DNA of 64,000 nt from assembly GCA_963733905.1 (NCBI GenBank), contig CAVTEU010000003.1:62001-126000 (forward strand). Reading direction: 5' to 3'. Position 1 is the first letter of the stretch. The number at the start of each line of letters is the position of its first letter. Below are positions 38,984 through 48,859 of the stretch, one piece after another. This DNA comes from DATADW01 sp963733905 (GTDB lineage Bacteria; Actinomycetota; Acidimicrobiia; Spongiisociales; DATADW01). The translations under genes and the position numbers were made by a program. The notes beneath the pieces were generated by a model that saw nothing but the letters and a program-made list of their open reading frames with translations, had not been told where the DNA came from and searched no databases.

Positions 38984-39370
38984 TCAGGCATGACCGATCT
39001 CCCCACCCGGGGAGCCCGGATAGCGGTGTTGAGCCGAAACCCCGGTGAAGGACGCGAACACAACACATCCCTCCGGATATTCGAACGGCCCGTGGATCAC
39101 CTCTCGGCCGGCGAAGCAGTAGTCGCCGGCACGGAGGGGAACACCACCAACGATCTGCACACCCTCGAGGACCACGATCGAATGTTCGCTGTCATGGGCG
39201 TGGGCCGGTTCGACATATCCGGGGGGGAATTTCACCAACAGGTCCAACCGTCCCTTGGCCGCATCCTGGCGGTACACCTTTACAAGTACGCCGCTACCAA
39301 GAGTGAGGAGGTCGGTGTCTTCCTCCCATTGCAGATCCCAGCGTTTGCCGGTAACGAAGCTGTTTGTCAT
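38984..39370 (-). CDS. Cupin-domain protein
   Basis: A single-domain cupin of about 128 residues. The first cupin motif is YVEPAHAHDSEHSIVVLEG; the second is the region around VPLRAGDYCFAGREVIHG. The His residues could bind a metal. The start is the ATG at 39368-39370. Role unknown; a second cupin (40061-40483) is in the same strand series, so both may serve one pathway. Confidence 0.8.
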   Translation of the reverse strand: MTNSFVTGKRWDLQWEEDTDLLTLGSGVLVKVYRQDAAKGRLDLLVKFPPGYVEPAHAHDSEHSIVVLEGVQIVGGVPLRAGDYCFAGREVIHGPFEYPEGCVVFASFTGVSAQHRYPGSPGGEIGHA

Positions 39371-39398
39371 CGAGCCTCCCTGGTCGGGTGCCGGCGCT

Positions 39399-39746
39399 CT
39401 ATGAAGAGACGCCGACGATGATCGGAACGACCTCGCGCTTCCACACATCTACGAGGCCTTCGGGACAGATCTTGAGGTTGCCGATGTCCACCGGAAGCCC
39501 GACGAACCCCAGGGTGGGAAAGGGGGACGGCATGTCGCAGCCGAGACTGCGGACGGTCTCGTTGAGCGAACGGATCTGAGCCGCCACCTCCTTGTAGGGC
39601 CGCTCGGAAAGAAGGCCGAACAACGGAAGCTCCAACAATCCCCTGACTTCGCCGCGCTGGACACACACAAACCCACCACCGGAATCGGCCAGAACGTTGG
39701 CAGCCATGGTCAGACCGTCTTGACCGCCGCCGGGAAGGTCCGCCAC
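39399..39746 (-). pseudogene. C-terminal domain fragment of adenine deaminase
   Basis: About 110 residues match the C-terminal domain of adenine deaminase (Ade): LADSGGGFVCVQRGEV, LELPLFGLLSERPYKEVA, PFPTLGFVGLP and GNLKICPEGLVDVWKREVVP. The metal-binding amidohydrolase barrel that forms the active site is missing. Upstream on the same strand the sequence passes directly, with a one-base frame change near 39735, into the N-terminal domain of a different protein. The fragment cannot deaminate adenine alone. It looks like the scar of a deletion between two neighbouring genes, or of a misassembly. Confidence 0.75.
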
Positions 39747-40054
39747 TTCGGACGTCGCCGGTAATCGCGGTGGATGTGATCATGTGCCCCGGCTCGATCA
39801 ACAGGATCGGCTCACCAGCCGTGGGAACGACCAGAGAGCGGCCCCGTCGAAGATGAAGAGGTCCTCACGGGATGGCCCGAGAGACACCCAGCCGGTTCGG
39901 TCGACGAAAAAACCGGAGAGGTATCGAGGCTGCCGCCCATCTTGGTATTTCCATACACGATGAGGGCGTCGAAGCGATCCGCTTGCATCATTGCCTGGAC
40001 CCGTCTGGCCCGAGTCCCAATATCCGCTTCGAGCTCCGTATTCAAGCTCGTCAC
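39736..40054 (-). pseudogene. N-terminal domain fragment of an M24/creatinase-type protein
   Basis: Read through two one-base shifts (near 39940 and 39840), this gives RVQAMMQADRFDALIVYG, then RYLSGFFVDRTGWVSLGP and AGEPILLIEPGHMITST. This is the pattern of the N-terminal domain of Xaa-Pro peptidase/creatinase proteins. The catalytic M24 domain is absent: the sequence runs straight into an adenine-deaminase C-terminus. The start is the ATG at 40052-40054, 6 bases after the preceding cupin gene. Confidence 0.65.
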
Positions 40055-40060
40055 TTAGCG

Positions 40061-40483
40061 CTAAATCGTCAGGTGAGCGATGAACTCGTATCCGGCTTCG
40101 TCCAGACTGCCGACGCCTGTATAGCCACCGATCAGCTCGACCGGTTCGAAAGAGTCGACATTACGAAGCCAATGTTTCTTGCCGGCCGGAATGAACTGAA
40201 GAGTCCCCGGACCCGCCTCGTGCTCTTCGCTTTCGCCTGCACCGACAATGCATCGGCCGCGGATGACGTACAGGAATTCGTCAGCACCGGGATGCGTGTG
40301 GATCTCGTGTGCGGCTCCCGGCTCGAACAGAGTCCGAAATACGCAAACGCTCCCATGTCCAGACGATTCTCGGTTCAAGATGAAGCGTATGTCCATCTTC
40401 CGCCAGCCCTGATCTGCCGTTACAGGGGCCGGTGAGAAATCTGAAACGTGGGTCACGTAGTTGTCGTCGGACCGAACGATCAT
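40061..40483 (-). CDS. Cupin-domain protein
   Basis: An intact protein of 140 residues. Cupin motif 1 is AAHEIHTHPGADEFLYVIRG (H-x-H...E type), and motif 2 is GTLQFIPAGKKHWLRN. A mononuclear metal-dependent isomerase or dioxygenase or a small-molecule binder is possible; nothing in the sequence decides. The start is the ATG at 40481-40483 behind GAAGG; a TTG two codons upstream is less likely. A candidate operator or -10 element stands at 40515-40526. Confidence 0.82.
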   Translation of the reverse strand: MIVRSDDNYVTHVSDFSPAPVTADQGWRKMDIRFILNRESSGHGSVCVFRTLFEPGAAHEIHTHPGADEFLYVIRGRCIVGAGESEEHEAGPGTLQFIPAGKKHWLRNVDSFEPVELIGGYTGVGSLDEAGYEFIAHLTI

Positions 40484-40514
40484 GGTCAACCTCGCTTCGT
40501 CGAAGTCTGTTTAG

Positions 40515-40526
40515 TGCATCCTATAA
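40515..40526. promoter_or_regulatory. Candidate operator / -10 element upstream of the cupin gene
   Basis: TGCATCCTATAA, near-identical to the site at 48836. On the minus strand it supplies TATAGG at -10 spacing for the cupin start 32 bases away. It may be a GntR-family operator overlapping the promoter. Sequence similarity only. Confidence 0.4.
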
Positions 40527-40562
40527 CATATCGGACTCTGTCAACGCACGAAATTCGCACTC

Positions 40563-41585
40563 CTACCAGCGGATGGCGCCTCGTCCGATGAGAGCGCCCG
40601 ATGTCAAGTCGGCATGGAGACTCAGCACGTCCTGGGCAGCGACCTGCCGTCCGACGACGGCGTGTACGCGCCCGCTTGCGACGAGTTCCGTGGCCGCCAT
40701 CACCTCCGCCCTCGAGGCGTATTTCGATCCTAAGACCGTGAGTTCCTGCAGCACCAGGTGCCTGGGAGTAATCGCGGTGCTGATGCCTGGGAATGTTGTC
40801 AGCACAGCCAGGCGGCCGCCCGATCCGAGCGATCCCATTGCCCATCGCAGGGACGCTTCGGTCCCGACCAGATCAATGATGACGTCTGGCGGCGGGCCCG
40901 ACCACGAGCCACCCAGGGCGTCGAAGTCGCCCGAGTCAACCGCGTCGAAACCGAGGTCGCTCAGAGCCGCGAGCTTTCGATCGCCGACGTCGAGGCCTAT
41001 GACGTCACCACCGCACAAGCGGCCACCTGCACCACATGGATCCCCACACCACCTGCCGCGCCGATCACCGCGACCCGATCGCCGGGACCGATCTCGCAAC
41101 GCCGCCGGCAGACGTGCACCGCAGTGGCCACGGCATCTGGAATGACAGTGGCCGCAACCGGATCCAGGGACTGGGGATCTCGAGGACGTTCTGACTGGGT
41201 AGAACGGTGAAAGGCGCATAGCCGCCGTCGCGGTGAACGCCGACCCAACCGGCAAGATTTATGCAGCGCGGCTCAGCACCGGCAAGGCATCGGTGGCACG
41301 AACCGCAGGCGAGATAGAAGTAGGCGACAACCCGACGCCCGATGAGCTCGCTACCACGGCCGGGCCCTGCATCGACGACGCGGCCCACCAACTCGTGGCC
41401 AGCAACACGCGGCAAGAGGTCCTCCGAGTTGGCCAGGTCCCCCCTGATGCAATTCAAAACGGTCACCCAACGCCACACGCCTCGACTTGGATCATGACCT
41501 CGTTCTCAGCGGGCGTGGGACGCCCGAATTGCTCCCAAACGGGGTCGGCACCCCAGCGGTGCACCCGGAAACCGCGTCGGTTCAC
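40563..41585 (-). CDS. Zinc-dependent alcohol dehydrogenase family protein (several frameshifts)
   Basis: Medium-chain dehydrogenase/reductase read in several frames. The N-terminus from the GTG at 41583-41585 has GRPTPAENEVMIQVEACGVG. The catalytic-domain region has LPRVAGHELVGRVVDAGPG. The structural-zinc-type cluster is ACGSCHRCLAGAEPRC. The Rossmann motif is VAVIGAAGGVGIHVVQ, followed by DVIIDLVGTEASLRWAMGSL. Frame changes lie near 41450, 41190 and 41010. Both missing and extra bases are needed to repair it, to about 340 residues. The substrate alcohol is unknown. Confidence 0.8.
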
Positions 41586-41680
41586 CTGGTGAGTCAGTGC
41601 TAGAGAGAGGCGCGCTCGTCCCCGACGTCGGTCGGGATGCTGGGGATTGGGGCATCGTCTCTTGATCGAACCCGGAGAGA

Positions 41681-42386
41681 CTATCCCGGGCCGACCTCGG
41701 CGGATTCCAGCGGCAGGTTGACATGCTCGTACTGGATCTGGTGGGCACGCCTCAGATCCCGCGCCTCAAACGCATCGAGCAGCGCGTAATGATCGACGAT
41801 CGCCCGTCTGCGAAGCTCGGGGTGCAGACGTTGAGCCTGGGCGACAAAGACACCACCGGCAGCTTCCAAGGCAGCCAGCATCGTGCCCAAGGCGCTTGGT
41901 TCGGGTCGCCCGATGGAAGACGATGTGGAAACGGCTGTTGAGCTGAACCCAACTGCCCAGATCCTCTCTCTCGACAGTTGATCGGCGAGGTCGCGCGCCG
42001 CTGTCAACTCCTCCTCCTTGATGTTGGCCATGGCCCGCTTCAGGGCAACCTTCTCAATGGCGCGCCGAACCTCGACCATCTCCACCATCTCGTCCCAATC
42101 CAGTCCACGGACCGTCCCAATTCGGTGACTGTCAAGGGTGATGAGGCCTTCGCCTGCCAGATCGGCATCGCCTCTCGTACCGGCGTGGTGCTGACGTTGA
42201 GCTGCGTTGCGATCTCGGTTTGGACGAGACTCGAGCCAGCCGGGAGATCACCCCGATGATCGAGGACCTGAGCGCATCCCGTACCAGGTCAACGATCGTC
42301 CCAGGTCTCGATCCGGCCAGATCGAGCCGGAGACCCTCGCCCGACTTGAGGGTCAGCGGTCCGGCTGGCTGGGTCGAACGAACCAA
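41681..42386 (-). CDS. GntR-family transcriptional regulator, FadR/FCD type (several frameshifts)
   Basis: The N-terminal winged helix is recovered as DLVRDALRSSIIGGDLPAGS, LVQTEIATQLNVSTTPVREA and GLITLDSHRIGTVRGL after two repairs (near 42240 and 42160). The all-helical FCD ligand-binding domain follows: MVEVRRAIEKVALKRAM, a shifted QLNSRFHIVFHRATRTKRL, and HYALLDAFEARDLRRAHQIQ. FCD proteins usually sense carboxylic or sugar acids. The start may be the TTG at 42386. It is divergent from the first amidohydrolase gene and is the obvious regulator of the surrounding island. Confidence 0.82.
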
Positions 42387-42450
42387 TGTTCAGTCCTGAT
42401 CAGAGGCGGTAATATGGGCCACGGCCGAGGCTTCGACCTCGACCTCTCAT

Positions 42451-42470
42451 GTATCATATCAACTATAGAT
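42451..42470. promoter_or_regulatory. AT-rich candidate operator/promoter between GntR and amidohydrolase genes
   Basis: GTATCATATC followed by AACTATAGAT, the most AT-rich spot of the divergent gap. It contains the CTATAG core also found at the 48.8-kb promoters. It could be a -10 element for the amidohydrolase (GTG at 42487) and a GntR-site. Confidence 0.35.
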
Positions 42471-42486
42471 CTCAGCTCTCTGCACC

Positions 42487-43874
42487 GTGTCTGATCGCAA
42501 TCTGCTCCTGAAGGGCGGACGGGTCTATCTCTTTACCCTGAAATCGGCCATCTCCCGCTCGGGGACGTGCTGATCGCAGGCAGCGAGGTCGTCCGCGTTT
42601 CCCAAAGCATCGACGAACCCGATGCCGAGGTGTTTGACGCCTCGAACATGATCGCCATCCCCGGGTTCATCGATACCCACCGCCACACTTGGCAGACAGC
42701 AATCAAGAGCATGTCCTCGGACTGGTCGCTACCCGAGTACTTGGCGGCATCCGGGGCCGAATCGGGCCCCGATTCAGTCCCGAGGACGTCTATGCCGCAA
42801 CGCTGCTCGGGGCGACGGAAGCGCTCAATGCCGGCGTCACCACGCTCGTCGACTGGGCGCACATCATGAATTCGCCGGAACACGCTGACGGTTCGGTGGC
42901 CGCGCTCAAGGAGTTCGGCGGGCGCGAAGTTTTCGCCCATGGGACGCCGAACGACGAGCAGATCGCCGAGTGGTACATCGATAGCACGATCCCCCACTCC
43001 GAAGACATACGGCGTGTTCGGGCGGAGCACTTCCCAACGATGACGGTCGGCGACCCTGATGATGGCGGCCCGGGGCCCGCAGCACACCACGCCCAAAACC
43101 AGCGCCGGCGACTGGCGCCTCGCCCGTGAGCTCGGGGTGCGGATCACGACTCACGCCGGCGAAGGCGCGTGGTCGCTGCGTCACCAGCCGGTGTTGAGAC
43201 TCCATGAACAGGGCGTGCTCGGCCCCGACACAACATTTGTTCACGGCAACCAGTTCACGGACAACGATCTACGGCTCATCGCCGATAGCGGCGGCTCCAT
43301 CTCGATCTCCCAAGAGGTCGAAATGCACATGGGTTTGGGTTTTCCGATAACCGGCCGGTCGCTGCAGCACGGAATCGTCACCAGCCTTTCAGTGGACGTA
43401 CCGGTCACCGTCGGGGCGACATGTTCTCGGTCATGCGGTGCGCCCTGGCTACCGAGCGGGCCCTGGTGAATGAGCAGTCGATCCGGAGGGTGGAGATGGT
43501 GGAACGGCTGACCATCACGACAGACACCATCCTGCGAATGGCGACCATCGACGGTGCCAGATCCGTGGGCTCGATGACCGTGTGGGAACGATCACCCCCG
43601 GGAAAGAGGCTGACATCGTCTTGATCAGGGCCGACGACCTGAATCTGGCCCCGCTCAACCAGCCCGTGGCTTCGGTCGTGGTCATGGCGCACCCGGGGAA
43701 CGTCGACTCGGTCCTCGTGGCGGGCCGCTTCGTGAAGAAGCACGGAACGATGATTTCGGTCGATGCTTCGTCGGTCATCGAACGAGCTACCCGATCCGCG
43801 ACTCCCTTCTGGAGCGGGCAGGTGTCGGTACCGACTACCGCCCCGACGACATCGAGGCTTGGAGCAAGCTGTAG
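42487..43874 (+). CDS. Amidohydrolase family protein, copy 1 (several frameshifts)
   Basis: A metal-dependent deaminase/hydrolase of the cytosine-deaminase/chlorohydrolase-like branch. Pieces in series give NLLLKGGRVYL, the metal motif IPGFIDTHRHTWQTAIKSM, ALNAGVTTLVDWAHIMNSP, VRITTHAGEG, FVHGNQFTDNDLRLIADSGG, VDVPVTVGG near the metal Asp (LSVDVP), and GTITPGKEADIVLIRADD. The end repairs to LLERAGVGTDYRPDDIEAW with a TAG at 43872-43874. Start is GTG 42487. Frame changes lie near 42535, 42765, 43065, 43420, 43585 and 43800. A paralogue lies at 49824. The substrate cannot be told; family members act on purines, pyrimidines or triazines. Confidence 0.8.
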
Positions 43875-43878
43875 AGGC

Positions 43879-44862
43879 TCATCCGCTGACCGCCCGCTTA
43901 CGTGACGAATAGAGAGCCACGCCGACAATCACCACGACGCCTTTGACTATCAGGTGGGCGAACCTGCTCACGCCCATCAAATTGAAGACGTTGAAGAGCA
44001 CGGTCAAGATGAGCACACCGGCGATGGTCCCCTCGATACGGCCCTTCCCTCCGCCGAATGCCGTGCCACCGATCAATACGGCAGCGATGGAATCGAGCTC
44101 CATCCCTTCGCCGGCAGCGGTGTCTCCAGTGCCGATCCTGGCCAACAGGGCGAGGCCGGCGACAACCGCCAACACGCTGCACGCGATGTAGGCGCGACCT
44201 TCTACCCCCTTCGACCTGATGCCGGCGAGGCGCGAAGCTCTGCGATTACTGCCGACCGCGTACACCCTCCGGCCATAGGTCGACCTCCCAGCCCGAAAGC
44301 AAGGACGGCCGCCAGTACCAGCGCCACGATCACGATGATCGGGATCCCCACCAGACGACCGTCGGAGAGCTGGCGGAAGAGGTCGGTCACATTGCTTCGA
44401 GGCGCACCACCGGTGTAGATCAGGTTGAGACCCCGAGAATCAGCAGCGTCCCCAACGTCGTCACCAAGGCATCGGTCCCCACCCGAACTATGAGCAGGTA
44501 GTGAACCAATCCGATCACGAGACCCACCCCGATGACCACAAGGACGGTGGGAATGATCATGGCGTTGCTGTCCCGCATCAGGCTGCCGCCGATGACGGTC
44601 GTCGTCGCAATCACCGCCCCCACCGACACATCGATCCCGCCGACGAGGATCACAAGCGTCTGGCCGAGTGCGACGATCATGAGTGGGGCGGCCTGCCGCA
44701 GGATGTTGACGAGGTTCGTCGTGCTTAGGAAGTCCGAAGAGATCAGGTCGATAACGACCAGTGCGATGAGAATTGCCCACGGCCCATAGACGGCCCATTT
44801 CCCCGGAGTGCGTTGAAGCGCCGGACCGGAGGGAGTACTGCTTCGCCCTTGGACGTGTCCAT
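43879..44862 (-). CDS. ABC transporter permease, ribose/RbsC type, copy 2 (frameshifted)
   Basis: A BPD_transp_2-family permease with about 8-10 membrane segments. Features are ILIALVVIDLISSDFLSTTN, the family motif LGQTLVILVGGIDVSVGAVI, TTLGTLLILGVSTLIYTGGA, VYAVGSNRRASRLAGI after a shift near 44265, and AAVLIGGTAFGGGKGRIEGTI. It would form half of the membrane pore for a sugar- or nucleoside-like substrate. The start is the ATG at 44860-44862, overlapping the putative TGA of the first permease by one base. It converges on the amidohydrolase gene with a 4-base gap. Confidence 0.82.
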
Positions 44863-45912
44863 CAGGCCGCCTCCTCGGCGTGTCGCCGAATTCTCGCTTA
44901 TGAAGGCCCGAGCTTCTCCAGCCAGGCGGCGCGTCGTGGCGGCAGCGAGCACAACGGCGATCAAAACGATCACGCCCTTGAAGACGATCTGGGTGAACGA
45001 GGAGACACCCGACAGGTTCATCACATTGTTGAGGATCGCGATGATTGCGACACCGCCGATGGTGCCCCCGACCCCACCCCGGCCACCGGTGAGCACAGTA
45101 CCCCCGAGCACCACGGCCGCGTCGATCCCAGTCGAACCCAACGCCGGAGAGTGGCTCGCCTGCGCCCATGCGGGTGGACATTGCGATCCCGGCAACCGCG
45201 GCGAGAAAACCACAGGCGACGTAGGCAATGAGCTTCACCCTGTCGACGCGAACGCCGGAGCTACTTGCCGCCTGCTCCGAGCCACCCACCGCATAGAGAT
45301 CGAGGCCGAACACGGTGCGATTCTGGATGATCAAGGCAATCGCGGCGATGAAGGCGTAGAGAAAGAAGAGGATCGGGATCGGCCCAATCCAACCGAACCC
45401 GATGTCGTTCATGATCTCCGCAGGCTTGCCGAAGTTGGATTGGTCGGTATACAGAAAGGTGATGCCGGTAACGATGCTGGCCGAGCCAAGGGTCACAATC
45501 AACGCCGGCACCCGTGTAGAATGATCACCACCCCATTGAACAAACCGATGAGGAGGCCGGCGGCGAGGACGACAGCGATGGCCAACGGCACATTGGCGGC
45601 TTCACCGGCCACGATGCCCATGAGCGCGGTATTCGAGAGACTGATGGTCGCCGCCACGGCGAGATCCACGCCGGCGATGAGGATCACCAAGGTTTGGCCG
45701 ACCGCCACTATCCCAAGCGGGATCATCTGACGGAGTACGTTGGTCAGGTTGCGTGGTGTCAAGAAGGGCTCTGCGATGAGCGAAGCCGCCAGCACGATCG
45801 CAGCCACCAACAGCCAGAGCCAACCTGGGCCAGTCCAGCGTGTGATCGACCGCCGACGCCTATCCACGACGGGGTCCGGGTTGCCGAGCGGTGCCGTCAC
45901 CCTCGCGGTCAA
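44862..45912 (-). CDS. ABC transporter permease, ribose/RbsC type, copy 1 (frameshifted)
   Basis: Same family as its neighbour. Features are LLVAAIVLAASLIAEPFLT, LGIVAVGQTLVILIAGVDLA, then after a shift near 45505 PALIVTLGSASIVTGITFLY and GLDLYAVGGSEQAASSSGVR. After another near 45150 it continues GGTVLTGGRGGVGGTIGGVA. The start is probably the TTG at 45912 (TTGA overlapping the ATPase stop) or the GTG four codons on. The C-terminus is uncertain: the frame has to change again between 44900 and 44864 to reach the TGA that overlaps the next ATG. Two different permeases suggest a heterodimeric pore. Confidence 0.78.
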
Positions 45913-47423
45913 GAGGCGCCCTCATCACTCTTGACGCCGAGAATGAGTGTGATCAGATCTTCCTCGCTCGCCATGTCTGACTCAGTCAACGAGTTGTTCT
46001 CGAGGGTTGCGACGATCCGACCCTTCGACATCACCACGATCCGATCGCTGAGGTGGAGGATCTGGGTAGCTCCGACGAGATGAGCATTACCGCGGTGCCC
46101 TCATCGGCCAAACGGCGAATCGTCTTGTAGATCTCCGCTTTGGCGCCGATGTCTACCCCTCGGGTCGGCTCGTCCAAGATCAAGACACGAGATCCTTTGG
46201 CCAGCCACCTGCCCAACACCACCTTCTGCTGGTTCCCACCGCTGAGGTTGGTGACCACGGTTCCGTTGCTTGGAGTTCGAATGTTCAGGGAGTCGATCTG
46301 CTCATTTGCCAGCGCACTCTCCGATTTCTTGTCAATGATCCCGTACCTGCTCAACCCGGCAAGCTGGGGCAGTCCGATGTTCTGCTTGACGCCCAGGTCC
46401 ATCACCAAACCCTCGGCCAGTCGGTCCTCGGGTACGAGAGCGATGCCGCGTGCCACGGCGTCAGCCGGCTCGCGTACTTTGCTCACCTCACCGTCGATCA
46501 GGACCTCGCCAGACCGCCTCTTGATGGCACCCACCAGCGCCTTGGCGACATCGGTCCGCCCGGCGCCGATCAGACCGACGAAGCCAAGGACCTCGGACTC
46601 CCGCAACTCGAAACTGATGTCCTCTGCTCGACCCGGAACTGTCAGGCCCCGCACCTCGATCACCGTCCGGCGCTCAGCGCCATCGGCAACCCGGGGGGGG
46701 AACATGTGGGCGAGATCACGCCCGATCATCGCCCGGATGACTTCGCTCGCCGTGACGTCGGCAACAGCGGCCGTAAGCGACACCTTGCCGTCCTTGAGAA
46801 CGGTCACCTCGTCGGCAAGCGCGAAGACCTCGTCGAGGTTGTGCGTGATCAGGACCACGCTGACTCCGCGATCCTTGAGATCGCGCACCACAAGGTGTAG
46901 CCGTTCGATCTCGGTGATTGACAGCGACGAGGTCGGCTCGTCGAGCAGAATCATTCGTGCATCCAGACTCAGAGCCTTGGCAATCTCCACCAATTGACGC
47001 TGAGCGATGCTGAGCCGCTCAACCGGCGTGGTCGGATCGATGGCCGCTCCAACCACCGGTAGCCAAGTGTCGGCCACTTTCCGCACGCTGCCATTGGCGA
47101 CGAGTCCCCAACCGGTTGGCTCGCGACCGAGAACCAAATTCTCTTCCACGGTGAGCATGGGCACCAAGGTGGGCTCCTGGTAGACCACGGCGATGCTGGC
47201 GTTCATCGCATCGCGTGGCGTGGCAAATGAGATCTCGCTCCCGTCGAGATAGAGGGTTCCATGATCCGGGGCATGGACCCCGGCGATGATCTTGACGAGT
47301 GTGGACTTGCCGGCACCGTTCTCCCCACCACGGCGTGGATCCGACCGAGCTGAATTCGGCGTCAACCGCCGACAGGGCATGGACGCCGTCGAACTGCTTG
47401 GAGACCTGTTCTACCTTGAACAA
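45909..47423 (-). CDS. ABC transporter ATPase with two ATP-binding domains, RbsA type (frameshifted)
   Basis: The tandem-ATPase subunit of a carbohydrate uptake-2 importer. First domain: GENGAGKSTLVKIIAGVHAP (Walker A), LSIAQRQLVEIAKALSLDA (signature) and ILLDEPTSSLS (Walker B). Second domain: degenerate Walker A VGLIGAGRTDVAKALVG, signature NLSGGNQQKVVLGRWLA, then ILDEPTRGVDIGAKAEIY. Shifts lie near 47345 and 46070. The last repairs to LHLSDRIVVMSKGRIVATLE, and the protein ends with a TGA at 45909. Length is about 504 residues, normal for RbsA/MglA. The degenerate second Walker A is typical of the family. Confidence 0.88.
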
Positions 47424-47469
47424 GGTTCGTTCATGCTCCCAGTGATGCGAAGCCTCCCCGATTGAAGCA

Positions 47470-47493
47470 TGGCGGAGGTGCCCACCTCCGCCA
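47470..47493 (-). terminator. 10-bp hairpin between binding-protein and ATPase genes
   Basis: TGGCGGAGGT and ACCTCCGCCA form a perfect stem around GCCC. It lies just after the binding-protein stop. Such hairpins often cap the binding-protein mRNA so that it is made in excess over the membrane subunits. No T-tract is present. Confidence 0.6.
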
Positions 47494-47535
47494 CGCTTCC
47501 TACCGAATCACGAGTGTCGTTTCTCGATCTGCTCC

Positions 47536-48730
47536 CTACTCGGGCAGCCATTCCTCGGGCAGGTCCCACCAGTTCCACCACTCATCGGAACCTGGGGTAT
47601 CCGGGGCGATGTACTGCTCAAGGTTTTCCATGTCCAGCGCCTCGACCGGGTCGTACCAGTTCTTGGGAACCTCGATTCCGGAGAGAGTTGCCGCACAGGC
47701 ATCGACCGCCAGGGCTCCGAACGTCAGCGGCCGATTCACGATCACGCCCGGGATCGACTCGTCCTGCACCTGGCGGATCCACCCTTGGAGGCTGTCTCCG
47801 GTCCACACCTGAACCTCGTCCAGCCGACCTGCCTCCGACACGGCTTCGTAGGCGCCCTGCTGCTGGATGCCGCTGTCGGCGATGACTGCATCGATCTGGT
47901 CGTAGGCCTGGAGCCAGTTCTCCATGATCGTTTTGCCCTCGTCACGTGACCACCCGGTGTACTCGACAGCGAGAACCTCGATATCCGGATAGTTGGCGAG
48001 GACCTCCTCGTGGCCACGCCGGGCCTCCTCGGCGGGACCCGTGCCGGCGGCACCCTCGAGCAGTACCACTTGACCCTCACCACCGAGCATCTCAGCAGCG
48101 GCCTCCGCCTGGATCGTGCCGATGTCGTATGTCCGGATGTTGATGTGGCTGACGAAGTCCTCTGTCGTGACATCGCGCTCTTGGATGATGACCGGCACAC
48201 CGTCCGCCATTGCTTGCTCGATGGCCGGGTTCACCGCCTCCTCAGACGTGGCGGCGACGATCAGGCAGTTCACTCCCCGAACCAGCAGATCCTCGATGTC
48301 CGACACCTGCTTGTCCGGACTGTCATTGGCATCGGTGCGCGCCACCTCCGAGATCTCGGAATACTCCGATGCGGCCCACTCTGTGAAGTTGTTGACAAAG
48401 ACGCGGGCCGAGTTCGAGAGAGAAGCGTCCGAATAGCCAATGACCCAAGGCGGTTCGGTCACGTACTGGGCGGTGTCCTGCATCTCGTCGGTTTGCGGCA
48501 CCTCAACGCGCATTTCGAACGCAGAACCCCCCGCGGTCGTATCACTTGCGCCCCCCCGCGGTCGTATCACTTGCGCTCCCCGCCGCGGTCGTGTCACTGG
48601 CGCCCCCCGCCACGGTGGTGTCACTGGCGCCCCCCGCCACGGTCGTGTCACCGGCGCCACCGCCACAAGCCACGACGACGAACGCCATCACGACCGCCAA
48701 GAGCACCGCTGTCCTTCGCTTGTCGCCCAT
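47536..48730 (-). CDS. Sugar-type ABC transporter substrate-binding lipoprotein (one frameshift)
   Basis: The signal peptide from the ATG at 48728-48730 ends in the lipobox VVACGGG. A spacer of repeated SDTTVAGGA-like units follows (about residues 24-70). After a frame change near 48555 come EPPWVIGYSDASLSNSARVF, VNCLIVAATSEEAVNPAIEQ, VPVIIQERDVTTEDF, AEMLGGEGQVVLLEG, AVIADSGIQQQGAYEAV and PGVIVNRPLTFGALA. This is the pattern of the periplasmic-binding-protein-like family that serves RbsABC-type importers. Repaired length is about 397 residues. The mature domain ends with a Trp-rich tail. The substrate is unknown. SD GGAGGAGG precedes the ATG. Confidence 0.88.
48525..48665. repeat. Tandem repeats coding for an SDTTVAGGA spacer
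   Basis: About five imperfect units, 27-30 bp each, with the shared core GCGCCCCCCGCCACGGT/GTGTCA. They encode the Ser/Thr/Gly/Ala linker between lipid anchor and binding domain. A one-base change inside the array (C-run near 48555) breaks the frame. The array is prone to length change and to sequencing error. Confidence 0.7.
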
Positions 48731-48769
48731 TGATCCTCCTCCGCTATTCGTTGTTCTCCGCAGCGCTTT

Positions 48770-48789
48770 CTATAGAGTGCAGTCTATAG
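48770..48789. promoter_or_regulatory. Palindromic CTATAG-N8-CTATAG candidate operator
   Basis: CTATAGAGTGCAGTCTATAG is a 20-bp near-perfect palindrome centred on TGCA. It sits about 40 bases before the binding-protein ATG on the minus strand, and TATAGA could be its -10 hexamer. The twin arms suggest binding of a dimeric regulator, most likely the GntR protein at 41681-42386. Confidence 0.5.
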
Positions 48790-48835
48790 CTTTCTCCACT
48801 GCTCACCAGGAAAACCTCCCAAAACGTCCGAATCC

Positions 48836-48852
48836 TGCATCCTATAGAGTGC
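48836..48852. promoter_or_regulatory. Second CTATAG site, 8 bases before the hydrolase start
   Basis: TGCATCCTATAGAGTGC, built as GCA-N2-CTATAG-N2-TGC. On the plus strand TATAGAGT would place the transcript start at or next to the GTG at 48860, which has no Shine-Dalgarno. A leaderless mRNA is therefore likely. It shares its left half with the site at 40515. Confidence 0.5.
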
Positions 48853-48859
48853 CTTCGCC

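Noticed and set aside
48525..48665. CRISPR-like array
   Set aside because: The units are directly abutting, imperfect and protein-coding (SDTTVAGGA), with no unique spacers.
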